A stretch of 64,000 nucleotides of DNA from Variovorax sp. OV329. Lineage in GTDB: Bacteria; Pseudomonadota; Gammaproteobacteria; Burkholderiales; Burkholderiaceae_C. A program made the position numbers and the translations under genes. Of this stretch, positions 39,566-49,248 are shown one piece after another (the first letter of the stretch is position 1; each line of letters opens with the position of its first letter). Under the pieces are notes generated by a model. That model was not told where the DNA came from. It ran no database searches and worked only from the letters and a program-made list of their open reading frames with translations. The stretch covers positions 520,397 to 584,396 of the forward strand of contig NZ_FOUG01000001.1 in the NCBI RefSeq assembly GCF_900114785.1, in the 5' to 3' direction.

Positions 39566-41893
39566 GTGAACATGAAGAACATGGACGCCGCCCTGGCGGC
39601 CGCCCTGGTGGTCGCTGCGGCCGCGCTGAGTGCCTGCGGCGGCGGCTCGGGCAGTTCGACAGGCGGCGGCGCGGGGCCCTCGCAAGGTACGCCGCCGGCG
39701 ACGACGCCCGTGGACGAGGAGCCGCGCAACATCGGCACCGACGTCGACGCACCCAACCCCGTGCCGCCGTCGCCCCCGCTGCCACCCACGCAGTCCACGT
39801 CGCCGAACCCCAACCTGGGCATCACGACCTACTACCCGCTGTATGCGCCAGCCACACCGGTGACCGAGCAGATCCAGTACCGCGAAGCGGACGGCACGCT
39901 GGTCACGCTGATGGGCATGCGCCCGACCGAGCGGCATGCGCGCGAGCGCGGCGAGGACTGGACGGCCGCCGACCAGGGGCCGGGGCGCTATCTCACCTTT
40001 CCCTCGGCCTACTTCCAGAACCGCACCTACGGCATCGAGATCCGCGACCACGTGCCGGCGGGCAAGCAGCTCATCGAGATGGTGCTGATCGTCAACGACG
40101 GCACCTTCGACGGCACCACCTTCAGCCTGTTTCGCAACAGCAACGACGAAGGCGTGCGCGACTACGGCTGGTCGCTCAACACCGGCTTCAACAACCCCAA
40201 GCTGGGCGGCAAGCCGGTGTGCATGGCGGGCAGCCGCGATTGCAAGATCGACTTCGATTCCTACTGGGACGTGCCCAAGGGCCAGCCGCACCGCGCGCTC
40301 AAGATGGGCGACGTGATCGAGCTGTCGCCCGCCCAGCGCCTGGAGCGCTACGGCGACGGCATGCATGCCGGCGAGCCGGTTTCCGACAGCCTGCGTGGCA
40401 AGGCGGTGGTGGACGGCGCCGGCAGCCGCTACTACTCCTTCGAGCAGCTCTACATCGTGGGGCAGGGCCTGGCGCCCTGGTATGGCGTCGCGCCGCGGCT
40501 CAACTCCGCGCCGCTGCCCGACGCGACACTGCTCGGCGGCCTCACCAGCCTGTCGTACAACTACTCGGAAGAGCCGATGCGGGTGTTCCAGCAGATGGCC
40601 AACAACATCGGCATCGTGAACTCCAAGCGCTTCGTGCAGGGCCGGCGGCTGTTCCACACCTCCTTCCTGAACGGCAAGCACTCCGAGCATCCGGACGACA
40701 ACCCGGTGTTCTCGGCGCACGTGAACCAGCTGGGCCCGCGCTACAACCAGGAGCGCTGCATCGCCTGCCACACGCTCAATGGCCGAAGCGTCTTCCCGGG
40801 CATCGGCGCGCGCCTGGACTCGATGGCCGTGCTGACTGCAGCGGCTTCTTCCACCGGTGCCATTCCCGTGCCCGACTCGACCTACGGCCTGAACGTGCAG
40901 CAGCGCAGCCGCGACGCCGGCGCCACCGACCTGTCGGTGAGCGTGCAGTCCTTCGACACCACGGTCTACACCCTGCCCGACGGCGAGAAGGTCGAGCTGC
41001 AGAAGCCCGTGTACGGCTTCAAGGGCCCGGTGCCCGCCAGGTACTCAGTGCGCCAGGCGGCGCAGATCGTCGGCATGGGCCTGATCGAGGCCATCGACGA
41101 GACCACCATCCTCGACCTCGCCGATCCGACCGACAGGAATGGGGATGGCGTGCGAGGCGTGCCGAACTGGGTCAGCAACCCGGAGAACGGCAAGATGCAC
41201 CTCGGCCGCTACGGCTGGAAGGCCGCCAAGGCCACGCTGCGCCAGCAGATCGGCGATGCGCTCCTCAAGGACATGAGCGTGACCAGCCCGGTGTTCCCCA
41301 GCCGCGGCTGCCAGCGCCTGGACCCGGACTGCCACAACACCGTCGGCGGCACATCGATCTCCGAGTCGGAACTGGAGCGGCTGTCGGACTACCTGTCGCT
41401 GCTGGCCGTGCCGGCGCAGCGCAGCCTGCGCAGCGGCTTCCCGGCCGACACGCGCGTCTCGCCCGAGCACAACTTGAACCCGGACCAGATCAACCGCGGC
41501 AGCGCGCTGTTCGCACAGGCGCAATGCGTGGCCTGCCACACGCCGCAGATGAAGACGGGCACCAAGCATCCCTTCGCGGAACTGCGCAACCAGACCATCC
41601 GGCCCTATTCCAACTTCCTGCTGCACGACATGGGCGCGGGCCTGAGCGACACGCTGGCCGAAGGCAAGGCCACCGAGAGCATGTGGCGCACGGCGCCGCT
41701 GTGGGGCCTGGGTTCGCTGAAGTACGTGCAGGGCAGCGATCAGAACGTGCGTTATCTGCACGACGGCCGGGCTCGCACGCTGAAGGAAGCCATCCTGTGG
41801 CACGGCGGCGAGGCCACGACCAGCCGCGTCAGCTTCGGCGCGATGTCGAAGGAGGACCGCGAAGCCATGATCGCGTTCCTGAGTTCGCTGTGA
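39566..41893 (+). CDS. Di-heme oxidoreductase family lipoprotein (DHOR-like)
   Basis: A 775-residue periplasmic lipoprotein with lipobox LSAC and a Gly/Ser/Pro-rich linker up to residue 85. Two cytochrome c motifs, C398-IA-C401-H402 and C654-VA-C657-H658, match the di-heme oxidoreductase family related to MauG and cytochrome c peroxidases. Conserved context includes VRQAAQIVGMGLIEAIDETT, NPENGKMHLGRYGWKA and LRNQTIRPYSNFLLHDMGAG. The N-terminal 390 residues hold a beta-rich domain (IQYREADGTLVTLMGMRPTE) that is longer than in ordinary members. The first codon is GTG; ATG at 39572 is an alternative. Substrate unknown. Confidence 0.85.
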   Translation: MNMKNMDAALAAALVVAAAALSACGGGSGSSTGGGAGPSQGTPPATTPVDEEPRNIGTDVDAPNPVPPSPPLPPTQSTSPNPNLGITTYYPLYAPATPVTEQIQYREADGTLVTLMGMRPTERHARERGEDWTAADQGPGRYLTFPSAYFQNRTYGIEIRDHVPAGKQLIEMVLIVNDGTFDGTTFSLFRNSNDEGVRDYGWSLNTGFNNPKLGGKPVCMAGSRDCKIDFDSYWDVPKGQPHRALKMGDVIELSPAQRLERYGDGMHAGEPVSDSLRGKAVVDGAGSRYYSFEQLYIVGQGLAPWYGVAPRLNSAPLPDATLLGGLTSLSYNYSEEPMRVFQQMANNIGIVNSKRFVQGRRLFHTSFLNGKHSEHPDDNPVFSAHVNQLGPRYNQERCIACHTLNGRSVFPGIGARLDSMAVLTAAASSTGAIPVPDSTYGLNVQQRSRDAGATDLSVSVQSFDTTVYTLPDGEKVELQKPVYGFKGPVPARYSVRQAAQIVGMGLIEAIDETTILDLADPTDRNGDGVRGVPNWVSNPENGKMHLGRYGWKAAKATLRQQIGDALLKDMSVTSPVFPSRGCQRLDPDCHNTVGGTSISESELERLSDYLSLLAVPAQRSLRSGFPADTRVSPEHNLNPDQINRGSALFAQAQCVACHTPQMKTGTKHPFAELRNQTIRPYSNFLLHDMGAGLSDTLAEGKATESMWRTAPLWGLGSLKYVQGSDQNVRYLHDGRARTLKEAILWHGGEATTSRVSFGAMSKEDREAMIAFLSSL

Positions 41894-41912
41894 GCCGCTG
41901 CGGACGGTCGGC

Positions 41913-42290
41913 CTAGACGATCAGCTTCGGGTCGACCATCCGCACCCGGTGGTCCATGTAGTAGCCGCCGTATTCGGTGTAGCGCAGGAACACGCTGTGG
42001 CAGCGGCTGCAGGCATGCACGTCGCTGCGGTTGAAGGGGAACCAGCCCAGCGCGATGGGCGCGTCGGGCGATGCGTAGCGCGTGCCCTTCGGGTGGAACT
42101 CCTCGAAGGTGGGCTCGTATTCCTCTTCGTCGCGCAGGGTGCCGGCCAGGCGGACGCTTTCGTGCCAGCGCTCGTCGGTGATGCTTTCCCAGGAAGGCAC
42201 CTGCAGCGGGGCGCAGGTGCAGCCCGCCACCAGGGAGGGGTCCTGGCGGGCGCAAAGTTCACGCAGCTGCTCGGCGTTCAGTCGGGCCAT
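41913..42290 (-). CDS. Small zinc-ribbon-like hypothetical protein
   Basis: A 125-residue protein (MARLNAEQLRELCARQDPSL) with Cys at 13, 24, 26, 94 and 97. The pairs CTC and CSRC, plus LGWFPFNRSDVHACSRCHSV, suggest a zinc or redox site. C94-SR-C97-H98 also formally matches a c-type heme motif, but no export signal is present, so cytosolic zinc binding is more likely. Convergent with the di-heme gene, 19 bases between stops. Confidence 0.6.
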   Translation of the reverse strand: MARLNAEQLRELCARQDPSLVAGCTCAPLQVPSWESITDERWHESVRLAGTLRDEEEYEPTFEEFHPKGTRYASPDAPIALGWFPFNRSDVHACSRCHSVFLRYTEYGGYYMDHRVRMVDPKLIV

Positions 42291-42320
42291 GGGATCGCGA
42301 AGGATACAGGCCCTCCCGAC

Positions 42321-43166
42321 TCACTGGATCGGATCGAACTTCAGGTCTGCCAGCGGCACGACCTTCTCGTCGCGCACGATCTTGTACTCGGTGGACGGGC
42401 CCAGCCACTTGTCCCACAGCTTGTTGATCTCGCCGGACTTGTCCAGCGCGACCAGGGCGTCGTTGACCTTGCCCAGCAGGGCTGGTTCGTCCTTCTTCAT
42501 GCCGATGCCGATGGGCTGGAACAGCATCGGGTCCTGGATCATCTTCAGCTCCACCGCGCCGCCGGACTTGGACTGGTTCACCAGCTTGGTGATGGTCATG
42601 GTGTTGGCCACCATGCCCACGGCCTTGTTCTGCTGCACGGCCATGTAGGCCGAGCCGGTGTCCTGGAAGGTCACGGGGTCCGAGCCGTTGAGCTTGATGG
42701 ACTGCTCGGAGGTCGAGCCCTTGGTGGAGGCCACGCGCTTGCCCTTGAAGTCGGCCTTCTTCGTGCCAGGGTCCGAGGCCTTCACCGCCAGCATCTCCTT
42801 GGCCAGGTAGTAGGGGTGGCTGAACTGGATCTGCTCGGCGCGGCTCAGGGTGTAGGCCAGGTTGGCGACGGTGATGTCCACGCGGCCCATCTTCACTTCG
42901 GGCACGCGGGCCTCGACCGACACGGGTACCACGGCGGCCTTCACGCCCAGTTGCTTGGCAATGGTGTTGCACAGGTCGACGTCGAAGCCGACCATCTCCC
43001 GCGTCTTCGGGTCCGGCGCCGCGAAGGGCGGCACGTCGGCGAAGGTGGCACAGCGAAGCTCCTTGCGCTGCTGGATGTCCGCCCACTGGTCGGCCAGGGC
43101 GGGAGCACATGCCGCGCCCAAGGCGAGGGTGGCGATGGCGAACCGGAAGGAAGGACGGATCTGCAT
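42321..43166 (-). CDS. Polar amino-acid ABC transporter, substrate-binding protein
   Basis: A 281-residue periplasmic protein of solute-binding family 3. The signal peptide MQIRPSFRFAIATLALGAAC is followed by PALADQ. Family motifs are LRCATFADVPPFA, MVGFDVDLCNTIAKQLGV, ANLAYTLSRAEQIQFSHPYY and VASTKGSTSEQSIK. The start at 43166 is 38 bases after the ATPase stop. It supplies the permeases and ATPase of the same operon. Ligand unknown. Confidence 0.92.
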   Translation of the reverse strand: MQIRPSFRFAIATLALGAACAPALADQWADIQQRKELRCATFADVPPFAAPDPKTREMVGFDVDLCNTIAKQLGVKAAVVPVSVEARVPEVKMGRVDITVANLAYTLSRAEQIQFSHPYYLAKEMLAVKASDPGTKKADFKGKRVASTKGSTSEQSIKLNGSDPVTFQDTGSAYMAVQQNKAVGMVANTMTITKLVNQSKSGGAVELKMIQDPMLFQPIGIGMKKDEPALLGKVNDALVALDKSGEINKLWDKWLGPSTEYKIVRDEKVVPLADLKFDPIQ

Positions 43167-43204
43167 GCTGGAACTCCTGGGATAGGTCGGGGGATGGAAA
43201 AAAC

Positions 43205-43939
43205 TCAATGCGCGCGCAGGTCGCTCAGGAAGCGCTGCGCCCGCGGGTGCTGCGGCTTGCTGAAGAATGTCTGCGGGTCGGCGGTCTCCAGGATGGAGCC
43301 GGCGTCCATAAACCACACGCGGTCGGCGACCTCGCGGGCGAAGTTCATCTCGTGGGTGACGCACATCATGGTCATGCCGTCCTGGGCGAGGCTGCGCATC
43401 ACGGCCAGCACCTCGCCCACCATCTCGGGGTCCAGGGCGCTGGTGGGCTCGTCGAAGAGCATGGCCGGCGGCTCCATGGCCAGCGCGCGCGCAATGGCCA
43501 CGCGCTGCTGCTGGCCACCCGACAGCTGCGCCGGATAGGACTCCGCCTTGTTGGCCAGGCCCACTCGCTCGAGCAGCGTCATCGCCTTGCCGCGCGCCTC
43601 CGATTTGCCCATGGCGCGCAGGCGCTGCGGCGAGAACATGATGTTCTCCAGCACCGACATGTGCGGGAAGAGGTTGAAGCTCTGGAACACGAAGCCGATG
43701 CGGCTGCGCAGCTGGTTGAGCTGCTTGCCGGGCATGGGGCCGTTGACCTTGCTGCCGTCGAACTGCAGGTCGCCCGACTGGATCTCCTCCAAGCGGTTCA
43801 CGGTGCGGATCAGGGTGGACTTGCCCGAGCCCGAGGGCCCGCACACCACCACGACCTCGCCCTTCTTCACCTCGGCGGAGATGTCGACCAGGGCGTGGTA
43901 GTCGCCGTACCACTTGTTGACTTGGCTGAAGGAGATCAT
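43205..43939 (-). CDS. Polar amino-acid ABC transporter, ATP-binding protein
   Basis: A 244-residue ATPase of the GlnQ/HisP type. Walker [11 protein letters not shown]-loop [19 protein letters not shown], signature [17 protein letters not shown], Walker [14 protein letters not shown] and H-loop CVTHEM are all intact. The start at 43939 overlaps the upstream permease stop by 4 bases. Confidence 0.97.
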   Translation of the reverse strand: MISFSQVNKWYGDYHALVDISAEVKKGEVVVVCGPSGSGKSTLIRTVNRLEEIQSGDLQFDGSKVNGPMPGKQLNQLRSRIGFVFQSFNLFPHMSVLENIMFSPQRLRAMGKSEARGKAMTLLERVGLANKAESYPAQLSGGQQQRVAIARALAMEPPAMLFDEPTSALDPEMVGEVLAVMRSLAQDGMTMMCVTHEMNFAREVADRVWFMDAGSILETADPQTFFSKPQHPRAQRFLSDLRAH

Positions 43940-44733
43940 GGGGTGGTCCTCGTCGAGGCGGCGGCCAGCGGCCGGTCGGTGGGAAGGGGAGAGACGACGG
44001 CGGCGGCCTGGGCGCCGGCCACGGCAGGGCGGGCCTTGGCGCCCTGGCGCTTGGTGGCGATGCGGCGTTCGAGCCAGGTCGCCAGCCAGGTCAGGCTCCA
44101 GCACAGGATGAAGTACATGACCGCCAGGATGGCGAACACGTGGAAGGGCTTGGTCAGCAGCTGGTTGTTGATCTGATTGGCCGCGAAGGTGAGTTCCGGC
44201 ACGTTGATCACGTAGCCCAGCGTGGTCTCCTTGATGGTGGAGACGAACTGGCTGAGCATGCTGGGCAGCATGTTGTAGAGCGCCTGCGGCAGGATCACCG
44301 CCCACATGGCGCCCAGGTAGCTGTGGCCCAGGGCGCGTGCCGCTTCCATCTGCCCCTTGGGCAGCGCCAGGATGCCGGCGCGGATGATCTCGGCCAGGAA
44401 GGCCGACTCGTAGATGACCAGGGTGCACACCATGGTGGTGAAGCCGGTGACGTTGCGCCCGATCAAGAGCGGCACCAGGAAGTACACCCACAGGATGATC
44501 ATCAGAAGCGGAATGCCGCGCGTGCCGTAGACCAGCGCCGTGGCCGGCCAGTTGAGCAGACGCCAGCGCGAGAGCCGGGCCAGCGCCACCAGGATGCCCG
44601 CCGGAAAAGCCAGCACCATCGCCAGCAGCGAGAGGATCAGCGTGCAGGCCAGGCCGCCCAGCGGGCCGTTGGGGTACTGGCCGACCAGCAGCAGCAGCCA
44701 GTTGTCGCCGAGGATGTTGAAGATGTCGCTCAT
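43936..44733 (-). CDS. Polar amino-acid ABC transporter, permease (second)
   Basis: A 265-residue HisM/GlnP-type inner-membrane permease with five hydrophobic segments. The EAA loop [20 protein letters not shown] is intact. The C-terminal 45 residues after [13 protein letters not shown] are a cytoplasmic tail rich in Ala and Pro, longer than usual. It begins 6 bases after the first permease. Confidence 0.95.
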   Translation of the reverse strand: MSDIFNILGDNWLLLLVGQYPNGPLGGLACTLILSLLAMVLAFPAGILVALARLSRWRLLNWPATALVYGTRGIPLLMIILWVYFLVPLLIGRNVTGFTTMVCTLVIYESAFLAEIIRAGILALPKGQMEAARALGHSYLGAMWAVILPQALYNMLPSMLSQFVSTIKETTLGYVINVPELTFAANQINNQLLTKPFHVFAILAVMYFILCWSLTWLATWLERRIATKRQGAKARPAVAGAQAAAVVSPLPTDRPLAAASTRTTP

Positions 44734-44739
44734 CGCTGT

Positions 44740-45441
44740 TTACCTCGCGGTGGCCAGCGATGCGCGCCGGTCCAGCCAGGCGCCGGCCGCCATGATGAAC
44801 AGGGAGATCACCAGGTAGACCACGGTGGCGATCAGAAAGACCTCGAAGGTGCGGAAGGTCTGGCTCTCCAGCTCCTTCACCGCGTGGGTCAGCTCGGCAG
44901 CGCCGATGGCCATGGCCAGGCTGCTGTTCTTGAACAGCGACACGCTGTGGTTCACCAGCGCCGGGATCGCATTGCGGATGGCCTGCGGCATCAGGACATG
45001 GCGCATCGAGCCGACATAGCTGTGGCCCAGGGCGCGCGCCGCTTCGGCCTGGCCGGTGGGCACCGCGCGGAAGCCCGAGCGCAGGTCTTCGCTGAAGTAG
45101 GCCGCCTGGCACAGGCCCAGCGAGACGATGGCGAAGAGGGCCTCGGCATGGTGGTCGGCCAGCCAGCCCTGTGCGTTGTCCGGCAGCAGGCTGGCGATGC
45201 CGAAGTACCAGAGCATCATCTGCACGAGCGTGGGCACGTTGCGGTGGTAGGACACGTAGGCCGCGACGATGCGCTGGGCGATGCGACTGGACGTGAGGCG
45301 CGCGGTGAGAAGCACCAGGGCCAGCGTCATCGCCAGCAGCCAGGAACCGGCCGCAATCACCAGCGTGATCTTCAGGCCGTGGAGGAGCATCTGCCTGAAC
45401 TCGGGGCTCAGCAGGATCACCATCAGGTTGAAGTCCTTCAT
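44740..45441 (-). CDS. Polar amino-acid ABC transporter, permease (first)
   Basis: A 233-residue permease paired with the next gene. The EAA loop [20 protein letters not shown] is intact, and an early motif [20 protein letters not shown] is typical of GltJ/HisQ-like subunits. The ATG at 45441 is chosen because membrane homology begins there and a purine-rich ribosome site precedes it. It is 26 bases downstream of the SDR gene. Confidence 0.93.
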   Translation of the reverse strand: MKDFNLMVILLSPEFRQMLLHGLKITLVIAAGSWLLAMTLALVLLTARLTSSRIAQRIVAAYVSYHRNVPTLVQMMLWYFGIASLLPDNAQGWLADHHAEALFAIVSLGLCQAAYFSEDLRSGFRAVPTGQAEAARALGHSYVGSMRHVLMPQAIRNAIPALVNHSVSLFKNSSLAMAIGAAELTHAVKELESQTFRTFEVFLIATVVYLVISLFIMAAGAWLDRRASLATAR

Positions 45442-45467
45442 GGCAGGCTCCTTTTTGTTGTGGTGCG

Positions 45468-46220
<753 letters not shown>

Positions 46221-46298
46221 GTGGGTGCAGTGCTTGGTGGTTGATTGAAATTTAGCGATCGGCTCGACGCGTGACCAAGACGGAATCGGGCTGTTGAG

Positions 46299-46313
46299 AT
46301 AAGGAAGGCTTAT
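46299..46313. promoter_or_regulatory. Nac-type LysR site A (ATAAG-N5-CTTAT)
   Basis: ATAAGGAAGGCTTAT is a perfect 5+5 dyad and fits ATA-N9-TAT, the known Nac binding pattern. It sits between pxpA and the SDR gene, 79 bases upstream of the SDR start, where it could control the SDR-ABC genes separately from the upstream operon. Confidence 0.6.
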
Positions 46314-46340
46314 TACGGGGGTAACCCTTAGTCCCACTGC

Positions 46341-47108
46341 TCAGGCGAGGTGGCGCGAGATGGGCACGATGCGACCCCCGGCTGCCTCGATCTCCGAGCG
46401 GACCGTGCGGGCGAGCTCGACGGCGCCCGGCGTGTCGCCGTGCACCAGGATCGAGCGCGCTTTCATGGGAATGGTGGCGCCGCCGTAGGTGGTCACGGTG
46501 CCCTCCCGCAGCAGCTGGCGCACGCGGGCGAGCACGCTGGCCTCGTCCTTGATGACCGAGTCGGGCAGCTTGCGCGGGACCAGCAGGCCCTGGTCGTCGT
46601 AGGCCCTGTCCGCCAGGAAGGTGGTGGCGATCGTCAGGCCATGCCGCGCCGCCGCCTGCTCGATCGCCTGGCTGGAGGAGGAGCTGACGATCAGCTTCGG
46701 GTCGAAGCGCGCCACCGCCGCCAGCAGCGGATCGGCCAGCGCGGCGTCGGCCGCAGCCATGTTGCCCAGTGCGCCGTGGAAGCTCATGTGCGTCATGCGG
46801 CCGCCGGTTGCGCGCGCCACGCCGGACAGCGCGCCCAGCTGGTAGATCACCATCGCGCAGAGTTCCTCGATCTCCACCTGCATCACGCGCCTGCCGAAGC
46901 CCTGCCGGTCGGGGAAGCCCACATGCGCGCCGATGTCGATGCCGCGCTGGCTGGCCGTGCGCACGGTGCGTTCCATGATCAGCGGGTCGCCGGCATGGAA
47001 GCCGCAGGCCACGTTGGCGGAGGAGACCAGTTCCAGCAGCGCCTCGTCCTGGCTCATGCGCCAGGGGCCGAAGCCCTCACCCAGGTCGGCGTTCAGGTCG
47101 ATGTTCAT
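46341..47108 (-). CDS. pxpA: 5-oxoprolinase subunit PxpA (LamB/YcsF family)
   Basis: A 255-residue LamB/YcsF protein. It opens with MNIDLNADLGEGFGPWRMSQ and has VSSANVACGFHAGDP, THMSFHGALGNMAA, DRAYDDQGLLVPRKLP and SILVHGDTPGAVELA. With PxpB and PxpC it opens 5-oxoproline to glutamate in characterised systems. The ATG at 47108 is at the family start; the frame continues upstream to 47168. It follows the degenerate carrier gene by 10 bases. Confidence 0.93.
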   Translation of the reverse strand: MNIDLNADLGEGFGPWRMSQDEALLELVSSANVACGFHAGDPLIMERTVRTASQRGIDIGAHVGFPDRQGFGRRVMQVEIEELCAMVIYQLGALSGVARATGGRMTHMSFHGALGNMAAADAALADPLLAAVARFDPKLIVSSSSSQAIEQAAARHGLTIATTFLADRAYDDQGLLVPRKLPDSVIKDEASVLARVRQLLREGTVTTYGGATIPMKARSILVHGDTPGAVELARTVRSEIEAAGGRIVPISRHLA

Positions 47109-47118
47109 GTCGGAGTCC

Positions 47119-47529
47119 TCAGGAAGCGAGTTCGACCAGCGGCGTGCCGAAGCCCACCGCCGATTCATGGGTGGAGAGGATGCGGCTCACCACGCCCGCG
47201 CGCGGCGCGCCGACCGGAAGCAGCACCAGACCGATGCGAAGCAGCGCCACGGGCTGGCCGGCCGCGACCTGCTGGCCGGGCTTGACCAGCGGCTCGCTGC
47301 GCAGCGGGTGGCTGTGCAGGACGATGCCGACGGAGCCGGCGCGCACGACGGTCGCCGAAGTGGGCGCGGTTGCCGGCGCCGAGTCGGCCGCCGCTTCGCG
47401 CACTTCGCCGGAGGCCTGTCGGCACAGGCGGATCGATTCGCCGGGCGCGCGCAGCTCCAGCAGGCTGATGTCCGTGGCCTGCAGCCACTCGGTGAGTTGG
47501 CGGACCTGTCCGATGCGTGAGGTGGTCAT
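47119..47529 (-). CDS. Biotin-carrier-like protein lacking the biotinylation lysine
   Basis: A 136-residue protein laid out like AccB: N-terminal helix-rich segment (MTTSRIGQVRQLTEWLQATD, LLELRAPGESIRL), an Ala/Pro linker and a biotinyl/lipoyl-type beta domain at 62-135. Aligning GQPVALLRIGLVLLPVGAPR with the usual GxxLxxxEAMKMxNxIEAxx puts Leu101 where biotinyl-lysine belongs, and the AMKM motif is gone. It therefore cannot carry biotin in the ordinary way. It sits between pxpC and pxpA; a structural or regulatory role is inferred. Confidence 0.75.
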   Translation of the reverse strand: MTTSRIGQVRQLTEWLQATDISLLELRAPGESIRLCRQASGEVREAAADSAPATAPTSATVVRAGSVGIVLHSHPLRSEPLVKPGQQVAAGQPVALLRIGLVLLPVGAPRAGVVSRILSTHESAVGFGTPLVELAS

Positions 47530-47590
47530 TGCAGTACCTTCGTGCGTCGCACCGCAGTGCGAGCTCGCCTGGCACGGCCCGGCGCGATGT

Positions 47591-48589
47591 TCATGCGGTC
47601 TCCTTCGCGGGGCGGTAGAGCGCCACTTGCCGCGCCGCGTCGTCCAGCCAGGCGCGCAGCTGCTCGATCGCATCGAGCGCCTCGTCCCAGCTGGTCTGCA
47701 CGAAGCGGATGCGGCTGCCGATGGGCGCCTGGCCCAGGCGCCACAGGTCGGCCTCGATCACGGCGCCGAACTTGGGATAGCCGCCGGTAGGCTGCGCATC
47801 GCGCATCTGCACGATGGGCTGGCCGTCGGGCGGCACCTGGATGACGCCGGGCACGATGCCGTGCGAGCGCATCTCCAGCGGCGCGATGACCTGCAGCGCT
47901 TCGCCTGCGAGGCGGTAGCCGTAGCGGTCGCTCTGCGGCGTGATCTTCCACTCCTGCTGCCAGAAGGCTTCGCGCGACAGGGGCGTGTAGCAGTCGTACT
48001 CCGCCGCCGGCAGCACGCGCACGGCGGGGCAGCCGTCGCGCTCCAGGGGCAGGGCGATCTCGGGGGGCATCAGGCCCATCGCGGCGCCGGCCCGGCCGGC
48101 AATGCCGGCGTCCAGCGCCGCGGCCCGCAGCGTGTCGCCGCGCTGCAGCGGCCGGCCCTGCAGGCCGCCGAATGCGCCACGCAACTGGGTGCTGCGCGAA
48201 TGCAGCACCTGCGGCACGTCGACGCCGCCCGGCAGGCACAGGTAAGCGCGGCTGGTGCGCCGGGGGCCTGGCTTGGGCGTGCCCAGCTGCAGCGTTTGCC
48301 CGGCGCGCGCCTGGTGCCCGGACCAGGGCAGCAGCGGCAGACCGTCCAGTCGGGCATCGCAGTCCGCCCCGGTCAGCGCGAAAGCGCAGTCCGCCTGGAA
48401 GAGCAGCTTGAAGGGAAAGACCTGCACCTCGACCGCGGCGCAGCCTTCGTCATTGCCCAGCAGCAGGTTGCCCGCGGCCAGCGCGACACCGTCCATGGCG
48501 CCTGCGGTGCCGACGCCCCAGCGCAGGCACCCCTGTCGGCCGCGGTCCTGGATGGTGGTGAGGGCGCCCGCGCCCAGGATCTCGATCAT
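47591..48589 (-). CDS. pxpC: 5-oxoprolinase subunit PxpC (carboxyltransferase-like, KipA family)
   Basis: A 332-residue protein of the biotin-dependent carboxyltransferase-like family. It begins MIEILGAGALTTIQDRGRQG and has GVGTAGAMDGVALAAGNLLL, AYLCLPGGVDVPQVLHSRST, SDRYGYRLAGEAL and DAQPTGGYPKFGAVI. Start ATG at 48589 overlaps the pxpB stop by 4 bases. PxpB and PxpC together resemble the carboxyltransferase domain of urea carboxylase. Confidence 0.93.
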   Translation of the reverse strand: MIEILGAGALTTIQDRGRQGCLRWGVGTAGAMDGVALAAGNLLLGNDEGCAAVEVQVFPFKLLFQADCAFALTGADCDARLDGLPLLPWSGHQARAGQTLQLGTPKPGPRRTSRAYLCLPGGVDVPQVLHSRSTQLRGAFGGLQGRPLQRGDTLRAAALDAGIAGRAGAAMGLMPPEIALPLERDGCPAVRVLPAAEYDCYTPLSREAFWQQEWKITPQSDRYGYRLAGEALQVIAPLEMRSHGIVPGVIQVPPDGQPIVQMRDAQPTGGYPKFGAVIEADLWRLGQAPIGSRIRFVQTSWDEALDAIEQLRAWLDDAARQVALYRPAKETA

Positions 48590-49248
48590 CGGATCACCTT
48601 TTCCACCTTGAAGCGGATGCTGTCGCCCGGCTGCAGCAGGGCAGGCTCTTCCTGCGAAGGATCGAAGAAGCACATGCGCGTGGTGCCGATGGTGTTCCAG
48701 CCACTGGGGCCGGCCGAGGCCGACACGCCGGTCTGGAAACCGCCGATGGACACCGCGCCGCCGGGAATGCTCAGCACCGGCACCTTGCGGCGCGGCGTGG
48801 CGATGCGCGCGTCCATGCCGCCCAGGTAGCAGTAGCCGGGATGGCTGCCCAGCGCATACACCGGGTAGACCGGCGCGCTGTGCAGCTCGACGATCTCGTC
48901 CACGCTCAGGCCCGAGTGCGCGACCACGTCGGCCATGTGCGGGCCGCCCGCGCCGCCGTAGACCACGGGCAGGTCGATCACGCGGCCCTCGCGCGTCATC
49001 GGCGTCACGGATTCCCAGCGTTCGAGGATGCGTTCGCGCAGGCCGGCCAGGTCGCGCGGCGGATCGGCCAGGGCCAGCATCAGGTTGTTCATGCCGGGCA
49101 CGGCTTCGAGCACTTCCGGCCACTGCTGAGCCTCGTGCGAGAGCGACCAGATGCGCTGCTGCGTGGCCAGCGTCATCTCGCGGCCGGGGGCCTCGAAGAG
49201 CACGGCGGTGGTGCCCAGCAGGCTGAAGGCGGGGGCATCGTGGTTCAT
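48586..49248 (-). CDS. pxpB: 5-oxoprolinase subunit PxpB (KipI family)
   Basis: A 220-residue KipI/PxpB protein. Family motifs are VPGMNNLMLALADP, VVYGGAGGPHMADVVAHSGL, YALGSHPGYCYLGGMDARIA and IGGFQTGVSASAGPSGWNTI. The start at 49248 overlaps the biotin carboxylase stop by 4 bases, so the biotin carboxylase, PxpB and PxpC are translated as a coupled set. Confidence 0.93.
   Translation of the reverse strand: MNHDAPAFSLLGTTAVLFEAPGREMTLATQQRIWSLSHEAQQWPEVLEAVPGMNNLMLALADPPRDLAGLRERILERWESVTPMTREGRVIDLPVVYGGAGGPHMADVVAHSGLSVDEIVELHSAPVYPVYALGSHPGYCYLGGMDARIATPRRKVPVLSIPGGAVSIGGFQTGVSASAGPSGWNTIGTTRMCFFDPSQEEPALLQPGDSIRFKVEKVIR

Noticed and set aside
41913..42290. Calling the small protein a cytochrome c because of CSRCH
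   Set aside because: No signal peptide is present and other cysteines fit a zinc site better.
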